Below, piece by piece: positions 1 through 5,845 of a DNA stretch of 5,887 bases (positions are counted from its first letter, which is position 1; every line of letters begins with the position of its first letter). The translations under genes were made by a program, and so were the position numbers. Source of the stretch: Bryobacterales bacterium (lineage in GTDB: Bacteria > Acidobacteriota > Terriglobia > Bryobacterales > Bryobacteraceae); NCBI GenBank assembly GCA_003142355.1, contig PLMF01000154.1, positions 1-5,887 on the forward strand, read 5' to 3'. The notes under the pieces were generated by a model. That model was given only the letters and a program-made list of their open reading frames with translations. It searched no databases and was not told the DNA's origin.

Positions 1-99
1 GCCTCCAACCTGCCCTTCCCCAAGACCCGCCGTATCGTTTTCCTGAACAACAAGCCCGCCACGCTGCCGGGCTGGGCGGAACTCAGCGTCGAGGGGTGA
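1..99 (+). CDS. 3' end of an unrecognised protein gene (partial)
   Basis: Frame 1 is open from the window edge to a TGA at 97-99 and gives 32 residues ending in GWAELSVEG. Third codon positions are G or C in 29 of 32 codons, which is strong coding bias for a GC-rich genome. I do not recognise the family from this tail, which has a short basic stretch (KTRR) followed by a hydrophobic strand-like segment. The gene converges on the NTPase gene, with a 70 bp gap. Its codon use is markedly more GC-rich than that of the NTPase gene, so it may be host backbone flanking the island, but this is inference. Confidence 0.6.
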   Translation, partial: ASNLPFPKTRRIVFLNNKPATLPGWAELSVEG

Positions 100-169
100 G
101 GGCGGGCGCACGTCCGAGTCCAGGGTGGGGAGTCAACTTCCAGCTCGAGTTCTTCAGGAATCTGAAGCG

Positions 170-3100
170 TCACTCTGAGGCTCGGTCATAGTACCCTTCT
201 ACACTGGCTCTGGGCGGTGGCCCCGAGCGGAGGCGGTGTTCAAGTACTCGGAGCGAATGCTCCCCTACCGCTGTTTCGACCACTTCCCGGTTGGATTGGA
301 TGGCATCCCAGGTACTCTCGTCGCCGATCAGCTCAGCCAACGCACAGCAACTGCAAAGGAGGGTGACCGTCGCTCCGGACCGCTGTAGGTTTCGATTGAG
401 CCACGGCCGAAGAATGCCTCCAATTGACGCCAAACCCTCGATCCCAAATGGGCGAGTCTCCCGGCCAGAGAAAGGAAAGCGGAACCGCGGCAACTCGCGA
501 CAAATCGCGTCTGCCAAGCGATCAAAGTCCTCATCGAACTCGATTAGGAGCCTCAGCGCCATCGGGGAGAGTTCGTCGTGTGCGCCTACGAGGCTATGGA
601 GTGCGGTCACGAGTTCCTTTGAAGCCCGACGTCTCTGCCGGGCTTCTTTCACGTAGCCCGCCTCGTTCACATAGCCCAACACTGAATCCGACCACGTCGC
701 CAGCAATTCGGCTCGCCAGTGTCGCGGTCGCGTTGCGTCGAGTATCAAGGAGAGGATCGGGATTTCAGCAGATTCCTCACCCTTACTCGCGCACGCGAAG
801 AGAAACGCAAACTGTGCGCGGCCGTGAAGTGTCGGAAAACTGGCCAGATCTTCTTCGCTCGATATCCTAGAGAGCGTCAAGGCGAGCCAGTAGTCGTCAC
901 CTTGCCCCGTCTCCAACAGGCTAAGCACTTCAGGCAGTGCCTCCTTTGCCCGCATGTTTCCCAAAGCGGTTACGATGAGTTCGCCGAGCCTCGAGTTCGG
1001 GTGTTGCTTGAGCCGATGAATGAGCTCCGAGATCGCCGGCCTGTAGTCCAAGTCAGCGAGCGCGCGACAGACCCATCCAAGCATCTCTTCGTCCGCCTCA
1101 CGGAGAGTTGTGAGCCATTCAAGCAGTCTTCGACCGGTGTCCGGCAGTCTCGAGAATCCTATGGCCCTAGCTATATCCTCTTTGACGTGCGCCGACAGAT
1201 CCTGCCCTCGGAGCATCTCAAACATGCTGTCGCGCAGAGCCTTGTCTTCGAGTCTCCCGTACCAACCCCGAACCCAGCCCCTGACGTTAGGATCGGGGTC
1301 GCGGATCAACGTCAAGGACACTGTCCGACGGTCAGAGATCGTCCTACCACCAAGTGCTTCAATCGCATAGCGGCGTACGTAGCCATCTTTCGTTGGGTCC
1401 GTGACGAGGGAGAGAAGCTTCTCAGTCTGAGCTGGCGTGTCCACTGTCCGGAGCAGGTCCGCAATTCGGTGGGCGGTCATGACGAATGAGCCCTTACCAG
1501 TATCAGCGAACCGGCAGAGCCATCGAACCAGCATCTCTTCTACTCCAGTATCCACGTCGAGTCGCGTCACCACGTCGAGAATCTGGTCGGCGATCGTAAT
1601 GCTGTCACCATTCGCGAATAGAAGGGTCTCCAGATGCTGTAACAGTCTTTCTCGATCCTCTCCACGGAGTTCGCCTACGATGGCACCTCCATCCCAGGCA
1701 AGTAGGCGAACGACTTGAATCGTACGGTTAGCTTCATCCACGTCGTACGCTGCGTCAAGGCAATCCTTCCTATCTTTGACTGATCCGGTGCGAGAGTAAT
1801 AGATTGCGCCGCTTTCGCCGACGTAGGTCCGATACATCCCAGCCAGTCTTGCAACCCGAACCGGCGGCAGGCAGTCTTGTAGCTGATGGACCTCACAAGC
1901 GAGGAGGTAGTCGCGGATATTGGAATAGTAGAATCCTATAAAGTTCGTGCCGGACTCGTTTACGTAGCGATATAGAATGCCATGATCAAAAAGATCTCGT
2001 GGAAGCTCCTGCAGCGCACCGATACCCAACCCTTTACGTACGGCCACCTCCTCCACTTGGACTTGATCCAGTTGCTCCATAAGGCCTGCCCCGTCAACCA
2101 GTAAGCGACGACAGGTACTCGGACTTGCTGTTTTCTCGAGTTTGAGTACCAAGTACCGCCGGACGGTGTCGCGAGACTCCGCTTTTACATCCAGGGCACT
2201 CTTAGACGCGTAGGCCACCTCGCAAGCGATCCGTAGGGCGAAGGGATTTTGAAACGCTTTTGACGGCGTCACAACGGGAACGTCAAGCGATAGCAAACTG
2301 GAGTACCGTGATATGGCGGCAGCGAGTTCCATGGCGTCAAAGTCTGGTAGTTCTGGAGTATCCGGAAAGAGCGCCGCGTTAATGGGACCATCCACACCTT
2401 TCCGGCGCAAAAAGTCGCGCCAATGCGAGCTCTTGCAACTGACTACCAGGCGCATCTGAAGGTGTTTGAAGATACCAACGATGACATCAAGTTCTGCAAT
2501 CTTGTCCGGGGATTCCCACTCGTCAATTGCATCCAGGAACACTGTAAAGCGTTTCCCCGAGGAAGTTCCCAGCGCAGAGATCTTCTTGAGCAGGGCGATT
2601 GGCGCTTCCTGCGCGGAGAACACCAAATTGAAGTCGGAAGTGAATTGCGTCAAGAAGCTGGTGCTCAGGAGAGTCCCCGAATAGAACAACGTTGGTTCAG
2701 AAACTGACTCCGCTAGAAAGCACAGGAAGTTGGGCTTACCAGTTCCTGATGATCCGATTACGGGAAACACAACGTGATCTGTTTGGCCTAAGAACGCCCG
2801 GAAGCGCTCTTCTAGCGCTCGCCGGCGTACGTAGACACTCGGTATGAACTTGCGCTGGAGTTGCTCGGAGGGTGGCCCGTCTGACTCAGCCCTAAACGGA
2901 AACAAGGCAGCCTGATTGTGACTTTTACATAATACTGAAAGATTCTCGGAGGAGAGGCCGATGAACAGCTTGAGCGCCTCGAACCGAATGGCAATCTCCG
3001 TCTCCAACGAGGGCCGAAACTCGGAGAGTAACACACTACCGGATTGATCGATCCTCTCGCCTGTCACTGTGTCGTACAGCCGGGTTTCGACGCCGTTGGA

Positions 3101-3415
3101 CAGCAGGACGTAGGGGGCCATTGGCTCGAGTAGTCGAGCATAGGAGAGTCCCTGCTGGCGTTCGGTGTCGGTCAGAGCCTCCGCCTCCGCCTTCAGTTCG
3201 ATCAAAAAGAGCGGACGGCCGTTCCGCCGACAGAGGATGTCGGACCGCCCTGATGCATCGTGCGCAGCTCCATGAACCGTATGGACTCCTCGGCCCAACT
3301 GGATCTTGAAGGTGGTTTCAAACTCCAACTCCTCTGGTTGAATGCTTGCCGATGCCAGCATCGGCAACACCAGACTATTCTTAATTTTCTCTTCGTTGAA
3401 CGGAAGCAACGCCAT
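170..3415 (-). CDS. STAND/NACHT-type NTPase with N-terminal HsdR-like PD-(D/E)XK nuclease and C-terminal HEAT repeats; putative anti-phage defence protein
   Basis: The product is 1,081 residues if started at the ATG at 3415. Residues 1-170 resemble the HsdR N-terminal nuclease fold: D59 in GRSDIL, E73-x-K75 in FLIELKAE, and a QxxxY motif (Q88, Y92) as in type I restriction R subunits. Residues 205-400 form the NTPase core: P-loop GSSGTGKP (221-228), Walker B FLDAIDEW (293-300) with the Asp-x-x-Asp-Glu signature of NACHT proteins, a sensor-like strand LVVSCKSSHW (323-332), and an Asn-Pro motif near 390. A winged-helix-like part ends in FYYSNIRDYLLAC (495-507). Residues 600-870 carry helical HEAT-type repeats, for example near 671-691, 704-722, 775-804 and 810-834. 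Known relatives (Avs and bNACHT proteins) sense phage and activate an N-terminal effector; here the effector would cut DNA. The P-loop Ser/Thr is replaced by Pro (P228). The frame stays open upstream to a TTG at 3523 (1,117 residues). I prefer the ATG because the nuclease homology starts there and TATTCT lies 7 nt upstream. Phage defence is inferred from the architecture. Confidence 0.88.
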   Translation of the reverse strand: MALLPFNEEKIKNSLVLPMLASASIQPEELEFETTFKIQLGRGVHTVHGAAHDASGRSDILCRRNGRPLFLIELKAEAEALTDTERQQGLSYARLLEPMAPYVLLSNGVETRLYDTVTGERIDQSGSVLLSEFRPSLETEIAIRFEALKLFIGLSSENLSVLCKSHNQAALFPFRAESDGPPSEQLQRKFIPSVYVRRRALEERFRAFLGQTDHVVFPVIGSSGTGKPNFLCFLAESVSEPTLFYSGTLLSTSFLTQFTSDFNLVFSAQEAPIALLKKISALGTSSGKRFTVFLDAIDEWESPDKIAELDVIVGIFKHLQMRLVVSCKSSHWRDFLRRKGVDGPINAALFPDTPELPDFDAMELAAAISRYSSLLSLDVPVVTPSKAFQNPFALRIACEVAYASKSALDVKAESRDTVRRYLVLKLEKTASPSTCRRLLVDGAGLMEQLDQVQVEEVAVRKGLGIGALQELPRDLFDHGILYRYVNESGTNFIGFYYSNIRDYLLACEVHQLQDCLPPVRVARLAGMYRTYVGESGAIYYSRTGSVKDRKDCLDAAYDVDEANRTIQVVRLLAWDGGAIVGELRGEDRERLLQHLETLLFANGDSITIADQILDVVTRLDVDTGVEEMLVRWLCRFADTGKGSFVMTAHRIADLLRTVDTPAQTEKLLSLVTDPTKDGYVRRYAIEALGGRTISDRRTVSLTLIRDPDPNVRGWVRGWYGRLEDKALRDSMFEMLRGQDLSAHVKEDIARAIGFSRLPDTGRRLLEWLTTLREADEEMLGWVCRALADLDYRPAISELIHRLKQHPNSRLGELIVTALGNMRAKEALPEVLSLLETGQGDDYWLALTLSRISSEEDLASFPTLHGRAQFAFLFACASKGEESAEIPILSLILDATRPRHWRAELLATWSDSVLGYVNEAGYVKEARQRRRASKELVTALHSLVGAHDELSPMALRLLIEFDEDFDRLADAICRELPRFRFPFSGRETRPFGIEGLASIGGILRPWLNRNLQRSGATVTLLCSCCALAELIGDESTWDAIQSNREVVETAVGEHSLRVLEHRLRSGPPPRASVEGYYDRASE

Positions 3416-3421
3416 TATTAC

Positions 3422-3427
3422 AGAATA
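3422..3427 (-). promoter_or_regulatory. possible -10 element for a leaderless NTPase transcript
   Basis: On the minus strand TATTCT is followed by six bases and then the ATG at 3415. This puts the predicted transcription start on the start codon itself. There is no Shine-Dalgarno sequence in front of this ATG and no clear -35. The spacing matches the leaderless pattern (TAnnnT ending 7 nt before the start codon) known in several bacterial phyla. It also supports 3415 over the upstream TTG at 3523. A six-base match alone is weak. Confidence 0.35.
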
Positions 3428-3615
3428 CCGAGTTATGGACTCGTCTGATCCATCGATTCTGTAGTCTGCACAGGGGGGTGGATTCTCGCGCAGTTCGAGG
3501 GGGTTCCCCAATTGGGCGGCCAATCTGGATGTCAGCTCAGGAATTGCCGGTAAGTATCGGGATACAGATAAGTTGGCGACGTTCTAGCAGGGGCTGCTTT
3601 GTACCGCAAACGTTC

Positions 3616-3648
3616 GAAACGTAATGCCGAGTACCGGATAACCCCGAG
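3616..3648 (+). repeat. left arm of 33 bp inverted repeat
   Basis: This begins GAAACGTAATGCC and ends ATAACCCCGAG. It matches 3901-3933 in reverse complement without a mismatch; the flanking base pairs on both sides (3615/3934 and 3649/3900) do not pair. A 33-base perfect match cannot be chance in a window of this size. Confidence 0.95.
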
Positions 3649-3723
3649 TGATCTCGTCGGCGCAGCCAGCAGACAGGCTTCTGCGCACGCGACCTCGGCA
3701 TTATCAGGAGGCCTGCGGGGTTC

Positions 3724-3760
3724 CTTGTGAGGGATTCTCTCGGGATCGGCCCCTCACAAG
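3724..3760. repeat. 10 bp inverted repeat inside the MITE-like element
   Basis: CTTGTGAGGG at 3724-3733 pairs perfectly with CCCTCACAAG at 3751-3760 across a 17 nt loop. No run of T follows on either strand, so it does not look like an intrinsic terminator. It adds to the dense secondary structure of the element. Confidence 0.6.
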
Positions 3761-3900
3761 TGGGCGCCAGTGGGGTGGTTGCTGCACCCAACATACCGAG
3801 TTGCCCGCAGCGGTGCCCCGTCGCCGTTTCGGATTATGCCGAGTGGCCTGACCGCGATAGCCGCGTGATTGTTGGTTCCGAGGGCGCTTGACGTCGTTTG

Positions 3901-3933
3901 CTCGGGGTTATCCGGTACTCGGCATTACGTTTC
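3901..3933 (-). repeat. right arm of 33 bp inverted repeat
   Basis: This is the exact reverse complement of 3616-3648. Its outer 7 bases (ACGTTTC) also form the first half of the hairpin at 3927-3960, so the repeat end and the hairpin share sequence. Confidence 0.95.
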
Positions 3934-3960
3934 TTACCCGGAGATCGGGGTAAGAAACGT
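3927..3960. repeat. perfect 13 bp-stem hairpin overlapping the right repeat end
   Basis: ACGTTTCTTACCC (3927-3939) pairs with GGGTAAGAAACGT (3948-3960) across an 8 nt loop. The right half again ends in GAAACGT, the same 7 bases that start the left arm at 3616. Neither strand has a T-tract after the stem, so a standard rho-independent terminator is unlikely, although the hairpin lies about 170 nt downstream of the HEPN stop codon. It may be an end structure recognised by a transposase or the remnant of a neighbouring repeat copy. Confidence 0.8.
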
Positions 3961-4128
3961 GTCCAGACTGGGGAGCCAGGCGGACCGGTTGTGGTTTCGT
4001 CCGCTCCGTGCGCAGCCATTGGCGCAGGATAGGTAGCAGCCAGCACCGCCGTAGCGGGCTCTGCAATCTACACGATCGGCAGCAGATCGAATTCTTGGAC
4101 GCCACGGGTTGGACCAGGTATTTCCGGT
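3961..4128. other. gene-free stretch between the hairpin and the HEPN gene
   Basis: Short frames exist here on both strands, but their translations are rich in Arg, Pro and Ser, match no family I know, and have no ribosome binding site. No tRNA, rRNA, CRISPR or clear terminator is visible. I see nothing I can annotate beyond it being the 3' flank of the MNT-HEPN operon. Confidence 0.5.
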
Positions 4129-4545
4129 TCACAGCGGGCGAACTTCGAACGGCAAGCGGCCCAAGACGGCGTCCGTCACCTCGCGTGCCAGGTTGAAGGC
4201 TGTCCGGCCCTCATCCAGTGTCGGCTCATATGGAGCACCCGGATACCGGAAACGCCAGGCGTACTTGGTCAACGCGTCAGCCCGGCTCATGAGTTCCGCT
4301 AACGAAGAATCGATGCCTGCGCACTGCTCTCCGAGTTCGTCGAGTTCGTGAACCCTACGGAAGGGCACGTCGTGCCAGGTGAGGAAGCCCTTGAGCGCCT
4401 TCTCCGCTGCCTGCTGGGAGTGAAAAAGCCCGCCTTCCGGGTCTGGCGGTTCAGCGGCAAGCAAAAGACCGACGCGGCGCAAGTCCTGGGCGGCTTTGGC
4501 AAGCCACGCTCTCGCATCGGCGGCTCGGACCGGATCAGGCGGCAT
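4129..4545 (-). CDS. HEPN domain protein (COG2250-like), partner of the MNT nucleotidyltransferase
   Basis: This is a 138-residue, all-helical HEPN protein. The conserved features are WLAKAAQDLRRVGLLL at 14-29, the signature FHSQQAAEKALKGFL at 41-55, VHELDEL at 65-71, and YAWRFRYPGAPYEPT at 95-109, ahead of a last helix typical of COG2250 members. HEPN proteins paired with MNT enzymes are usually the toxin (an RNase) of a type VII-like TA module and are silenced when the partner adenylylates them. I do not see the classical R-x4-6-H RNase motif, so RNA cleavage is not shown; R98, R100 and Y101 in the RFRYP segment are the likely conserved site. The start is the ATG at 4545, with GAGAGGG 11 nt upstream. 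The frame is open further upstream, but that part is the antisense shadow of the MNT gene. The start overlaps the end of the MNT gene by 11 bp, so translation is probably coupled. Confidence 0.87.
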   Translation of the reverse strand: MPPDPVRAADARAWLAKAAQDLRRVGLLLAAEPPDPEGGLFHSQQAAEKALKGFLTWHDVPFRRVHELDELGEQCAGIDSSLAELMSRADALTKYAWRFRYPGAPYEPTLDEGRTAFNLAREVTDAVLGRLPFEVRPL

Positions 4546-4888
4546 GCAATAACTTGCCCTCTCGCAGAATGGCGGACGGAAGAGACGCCTTAAGATGGAG
4601 GCGCTTCTCGAACTCGCTTCGGGTCCACACCAGAATGTCCTTGGCAATACCCAATCCGCGAAGCGCGCGATAGGCGAGGTCGCACTCCTGCATCTCCCGT
4701 GGGGCTTCGTCCGGAACGACAACCATAATGTCGTAGTCGCTATCCGGGCAGGCATCTCCCCGGGCCACGGAACCGAAGAGGTAGATGTACGTCGGCCGGT
4801 ATGCTTCGACGAGACGGCGCACAACCTCACTCAGAACCGGATCGCCGGCCGTTGGAATCCTAAAGATGCCGGCATTCTGGATCGCCAT
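4535..4888 (-). CDS. MNT-type minimal nucleotidyltransferase (antitoxin of the HEPN/MNT pair)
   Basis: The product is 117 residues, the usual size for a minimal nucleotidyltransferase of the polymerase-beta superfamily. The defining motif is LFGSVARGDACPDSDYDI (37-54): G39-S40 bind the nucleotide phosphates, and D51 and D53 would hold the metal ions. A third acidic residue fits D84 in AKDILVW, so the active site looks complete. In the studied MntA-HepT system the MNT protein transfers AMP to a tyrosine of the HEPN toxin and so inactivates it; the same role is inferred here. The gene is the first of a two-gene operon and its TGA lies inside the start of the HEPN gene. Here the nucleotidyltransferase comes first, unlike the Shewanella hepT-mntA order. 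The ATG at 4888 has a good Shine-Dalgarno (GAAGG) 6 nt upstream. Confidence 0.92.
   Translation of the reverse strand: MAIQNAGIFRIPTAGDPVLSEVVRRLVEAYRPTYIYLFGSVARGDACPDSDYDIMVVVPDEAPREMQECDLAYRALRGLGIAKDILVWTRSEFEKRLHLKASLPSAILREGKLLHAA
4557..4563 (-). promoter_or_regulatory. ribosome binding site fixing the HEPN start
   Basis: GAGAGGG on the minus strand ends 11 nt before the ATG at 4545, inside the 3' end of the MNT gene. It selects the short 138-residue HEPN product over the longer open frame. Confidence 0.5.
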
Positions 4889-4894
4889 AGTTAG

Positions 4895-4899
4895 CCTTC
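4895..4899 (-). promoter_or_regulatory. ribosome binding site of the MNT gene
   Basis: GAAGG on the minus strand lies 6 nt before the ATG at 4888, an ideal spacing. This shows the MNT message has a leader, unlike the three other start sites that carry a -10 element right in front of the start codon. Confidence 0.6.
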
Positions 4900-5065
4900 A
4901 CCAGTTTGCCACAAAAGCCCGGAATCCAGGCGACTTCGGCATCAATGAGCCGGACGCAAATTCGAGTTTCCCCCTTTGGTCAACAACGGCCGCCGAGTTG
5001 CCCAAGAAAACACCCGAGTGCTCACGGCGAGCAACAATCGACGAAGCGACGCGGGGGTTAACATC

Positions 5066-5093
5066 CTGACCAATATACATAAAGATGTATACT
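5066..5093 (+). promoter_or_regulatory. putative promoter of the higBA-like operon
   Basis: CTGACC at 5066-5071 (4 of 6 against TTGACA) and TATACT at 5088-5093 (5 of 6 against TATAAT) are 16 bp apart. Transcription would begin near 5100. The -10 overlaps the palindrome at 5074-5091, so a bound repressor would block polymerase, the usual autoregulation of TA operons. Confidence 0.45.
5074..5091. promoter_or_regulatory. palindromic operator-like site before the toxin gene
   Basis: TATACAT (5074-5080) and ATGTATA (5085-5091) form a perfect 7 bp inverted repeat around AAAG. It stands out as an AT-rich patch in GC-rich surroundings and sits directly on the putative -10. The XRE-family antitoxin encoded at 5464-5790 is the natural candidate to bind it as a dimer. 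Binding is inferred from position and symmetry. Confidence 0.55.
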
Positions 5094-5096
5094 GGT

Positions 5097-5462
5097 ATGG
5101 TGGAGCGCGCGCTGAAGCCGGTTCGCTGGGTCGGATCGTCCTGGAAGGATCTTAAGACCTTCCCCAAGCCGGTGCAGCGCGACGTGGGACAAGCTCTATA
5201 TGCCGCTCAGTGCGGGGAGGAATACCCTTCGGTTAAGGCCCTCAGAGGTTTCGGCGGGCGCGCTGTGCTTGAAATCGTGGCGCCCCATGAAGGCGACACC
5301 TACCGGGCCGTCTATACTGTCCGCTTCCACGATGCAATTTACGTGCTGCACGCGTTTCAGAAGAAGTCGAAGAAAGGCATCGCGACGCCTCAAAAGGAAA
5401 TCGAACTCGTCAGACAGCGGCTGGCCGCGGCAGAACAGGACTACAGAGAAAGGCAGAATTGA
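5097..5462 (+). CDS. HigB/RelE-superfamily toxin (phage-derived Gp49-like family)
   Basis: The product is about 121 residues and has the features of the Gp49-like/HigB family: KPVRWVGSSWKDLKTFP near the start, a central strand pair (GRAVLEIV and YRAVYTVRF), then IYVLHAFQKKSKKGIATP, which is the most recognisable family signature, and a C-terminal helix EIELVRQRLAAAEQDYRE. Members are usually ribosome-dependent mRNA interferases neutralised by an XRE antitoxin encoded directly downstream, as here (stop and next ATG are 1 nt apart). The start is uncertain. An ATG at 5085 is also in frame but lies within the operator-like palindrome, and the promoter candidate points to transcription from about 5100, where an in-frame GTG lies. 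None of the three has a Shine-Dalgarno. The family assignment is firm; toxicity is inferred. Confidence 0.9.
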   Translation: MVERALKPVRWVGSSWKDLKTFPKPVQRDVGQALYAAQCGEEYPSVKALRGFGGRAVLEIVAPHEGDTYRAVYTVRFHDAIYVLHAFQKKSKKGIATPQKEIELVRQRLAAAEQDYRERQN

Positions 5463-5463
5463 G

Positions 5464-5790
5464 ATGAAGAAGAACAAGATCCGGGTCAAAGAGAGTAGCG
5501 GCAACGTCTTCGCCGACCTCGGCTTTCCCAACCCCGAGCGCGAACAGCTCAAGGCCCGCCTCACGCTGCAAATCTACCGGCTGATTAAGGATCGAGGACT
5601 CACGCAGGCCGAGGCTGGCGCGATACTGGGCATCAAACAGCCGCACGTTTCCGGTCTGATGCGTGGGCGATCCGGCAACTTCTCCGTCGAGCGCCTGATG
5701 GACTTTTTGACCGCCCTTGGGCAGGATGTTGAAATCACTGTGAGGCCGACCCGCAAGGAGCATGGCGGTGTTTCGCTCGTGCTCGCGTGA
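5464..5790 (+). CDS. XRE-family helix-turn-helix antitoxin (HigA-like)
   Basis: The product is 108 residues with an N-terminal part that likely wraps the toxin and a helix-turn-helix at about 34-85. The core LTQAEAGAILGIKQPHVSGL (46-65) places the recognition helix around KQPHVSGLMRG, and FSVERLMDFLTALGQDVEI (73-91) is the typical helix and strand after it in antitoxins of the XRE_COG5606 kind. It would bind and silence the HigB-like toxin and repress the operon, most likely through the palindrome at 5074-5091. The ATG at 5464 follows the toxin TGA by 1 nt; AAAGG lies about 10 nt upstream, and translational coupling is likely. The same frame is open leftward to about 5200, but that part only shadows the toxin gene. 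Third positions are G or C in 35 of the first 40 codons. Confidence 0.92.
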   Translation: MKKNKIRVKESSGNVFADLGFPNPEREQLKARLTLQIYRLIKDRGLTQAEAGAILGIKQPHVSGLMRGRSGNFSVERLMDFLTALGQDVEITVRPTRKEHGGVSLVLA

Positions 5791-5833
5791 TCCCACGCGC
5801 TGCTCTGCTCCACCCACGCCGCCGGCCTGACAG

Positions 5834-5839
5834 TACAAT
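5834..5839 (+). promoter_or_regulatory. possible -10 element for a leaderless transcript at the right edge
   Basis: TACAAT is followed by six bases and then the ATG at 5846, the same geometry as at 3422-3427 and 5088-5093. No clear -35 is seen at the expected distance, and the GGA 3 nt before the ATG is too close to act as a normal ribosome binding site. Confidence 0.35.
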
Positions 5840-5845
5840 GGATTA

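Larger units (their letters stand above)
3616..3933. mobile_element. 318 bp MITE-like element with perfect 33 bp terminal inverted repeats
   Basis: The first 33 bases (3616-3648) are the exact reverse complement of the last 33 (3901-3933). The 252 bp between them have no credible coding frame, no transposase and several smaller inverted repeats. Those include a 10 bp stem at 3724-3733/3751-3760 and an imperfect 10-of-11 pair at 3694-3704/3833-3843, which repeats the outer-arm core (TGCCGAG). Beyond the perfect arms the match continues imperfectly on the inside. The layout fits a non-autonomous element moved by a transposase elsewhere in the genome. I see no convincing target-site duplication, so a recombination or regulatory palindrome is an alternative. 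This element fills most of the gene-free stretch between the NTPase gene and the MNT-HEPN pair. Confidence 0.6.

Noticed and set aside
152..167. Small hairpin CTTCAG-GAAT-CTGAAG between the two convergent genes
   Set aside because: The stem is only 6 bp, lies partly at the NTPase stop region's edge and has no T-tract on either strand, so it is not supported as a terminator.
719..1489. 256-codon plus-strand open frame inside the NTPase gene
   Set aside because: It is fully antisense to the NTPase coding region, its translation is rich in Arg, Ser and Pro, and it matches no family; it is a shadow frame.
3416..3523. N-terminal extension of the NTPase from a TTG at 3523
   Set aside because: The start would be TTG without a ribosome binding site, and the extra 36 residues look unlike the nuclease fold. 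The ATG at 3415 begins right where the domain homology begins and has a -10-like hexamer at leaderless spacing. The longer form cannot be ruled out.
3616..3933. Integron attC site or CRISPR repeat as the explanation of the inverted repeat
   Set aside because: The arms lack the RYYYAAC/GTTRRRY cores of attC sites, the element is much longer than attC, and there are only two inverted copies, with no spacer array.
4955..4983. Minus-strand TTGACC as -35 of the MNT-HEPN operon
   Set aside because: The hexamer is good, but no acceptable -10 lies 16-18 bp downstream, so no promoter is claimed.
3796..5003. 11 bp direct repeat CCGAGTTGCCC at 3796-3806 and 4993-5003
   Set aside because: A match of this length is expected by chance several times in a window this size, and neither copy sits in a meaningful context.
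4898..5167. 89-codon minus-strand frame across the MNT/HigB intergenic region
   Set aside because: It runs antisense over the start of the HigB-like gene and its promoter, and no domain is recognisable. A faint likeness of VVDQRGKLEFA to AbrB/MazE-type strands is too short to support a relic antitoxin.
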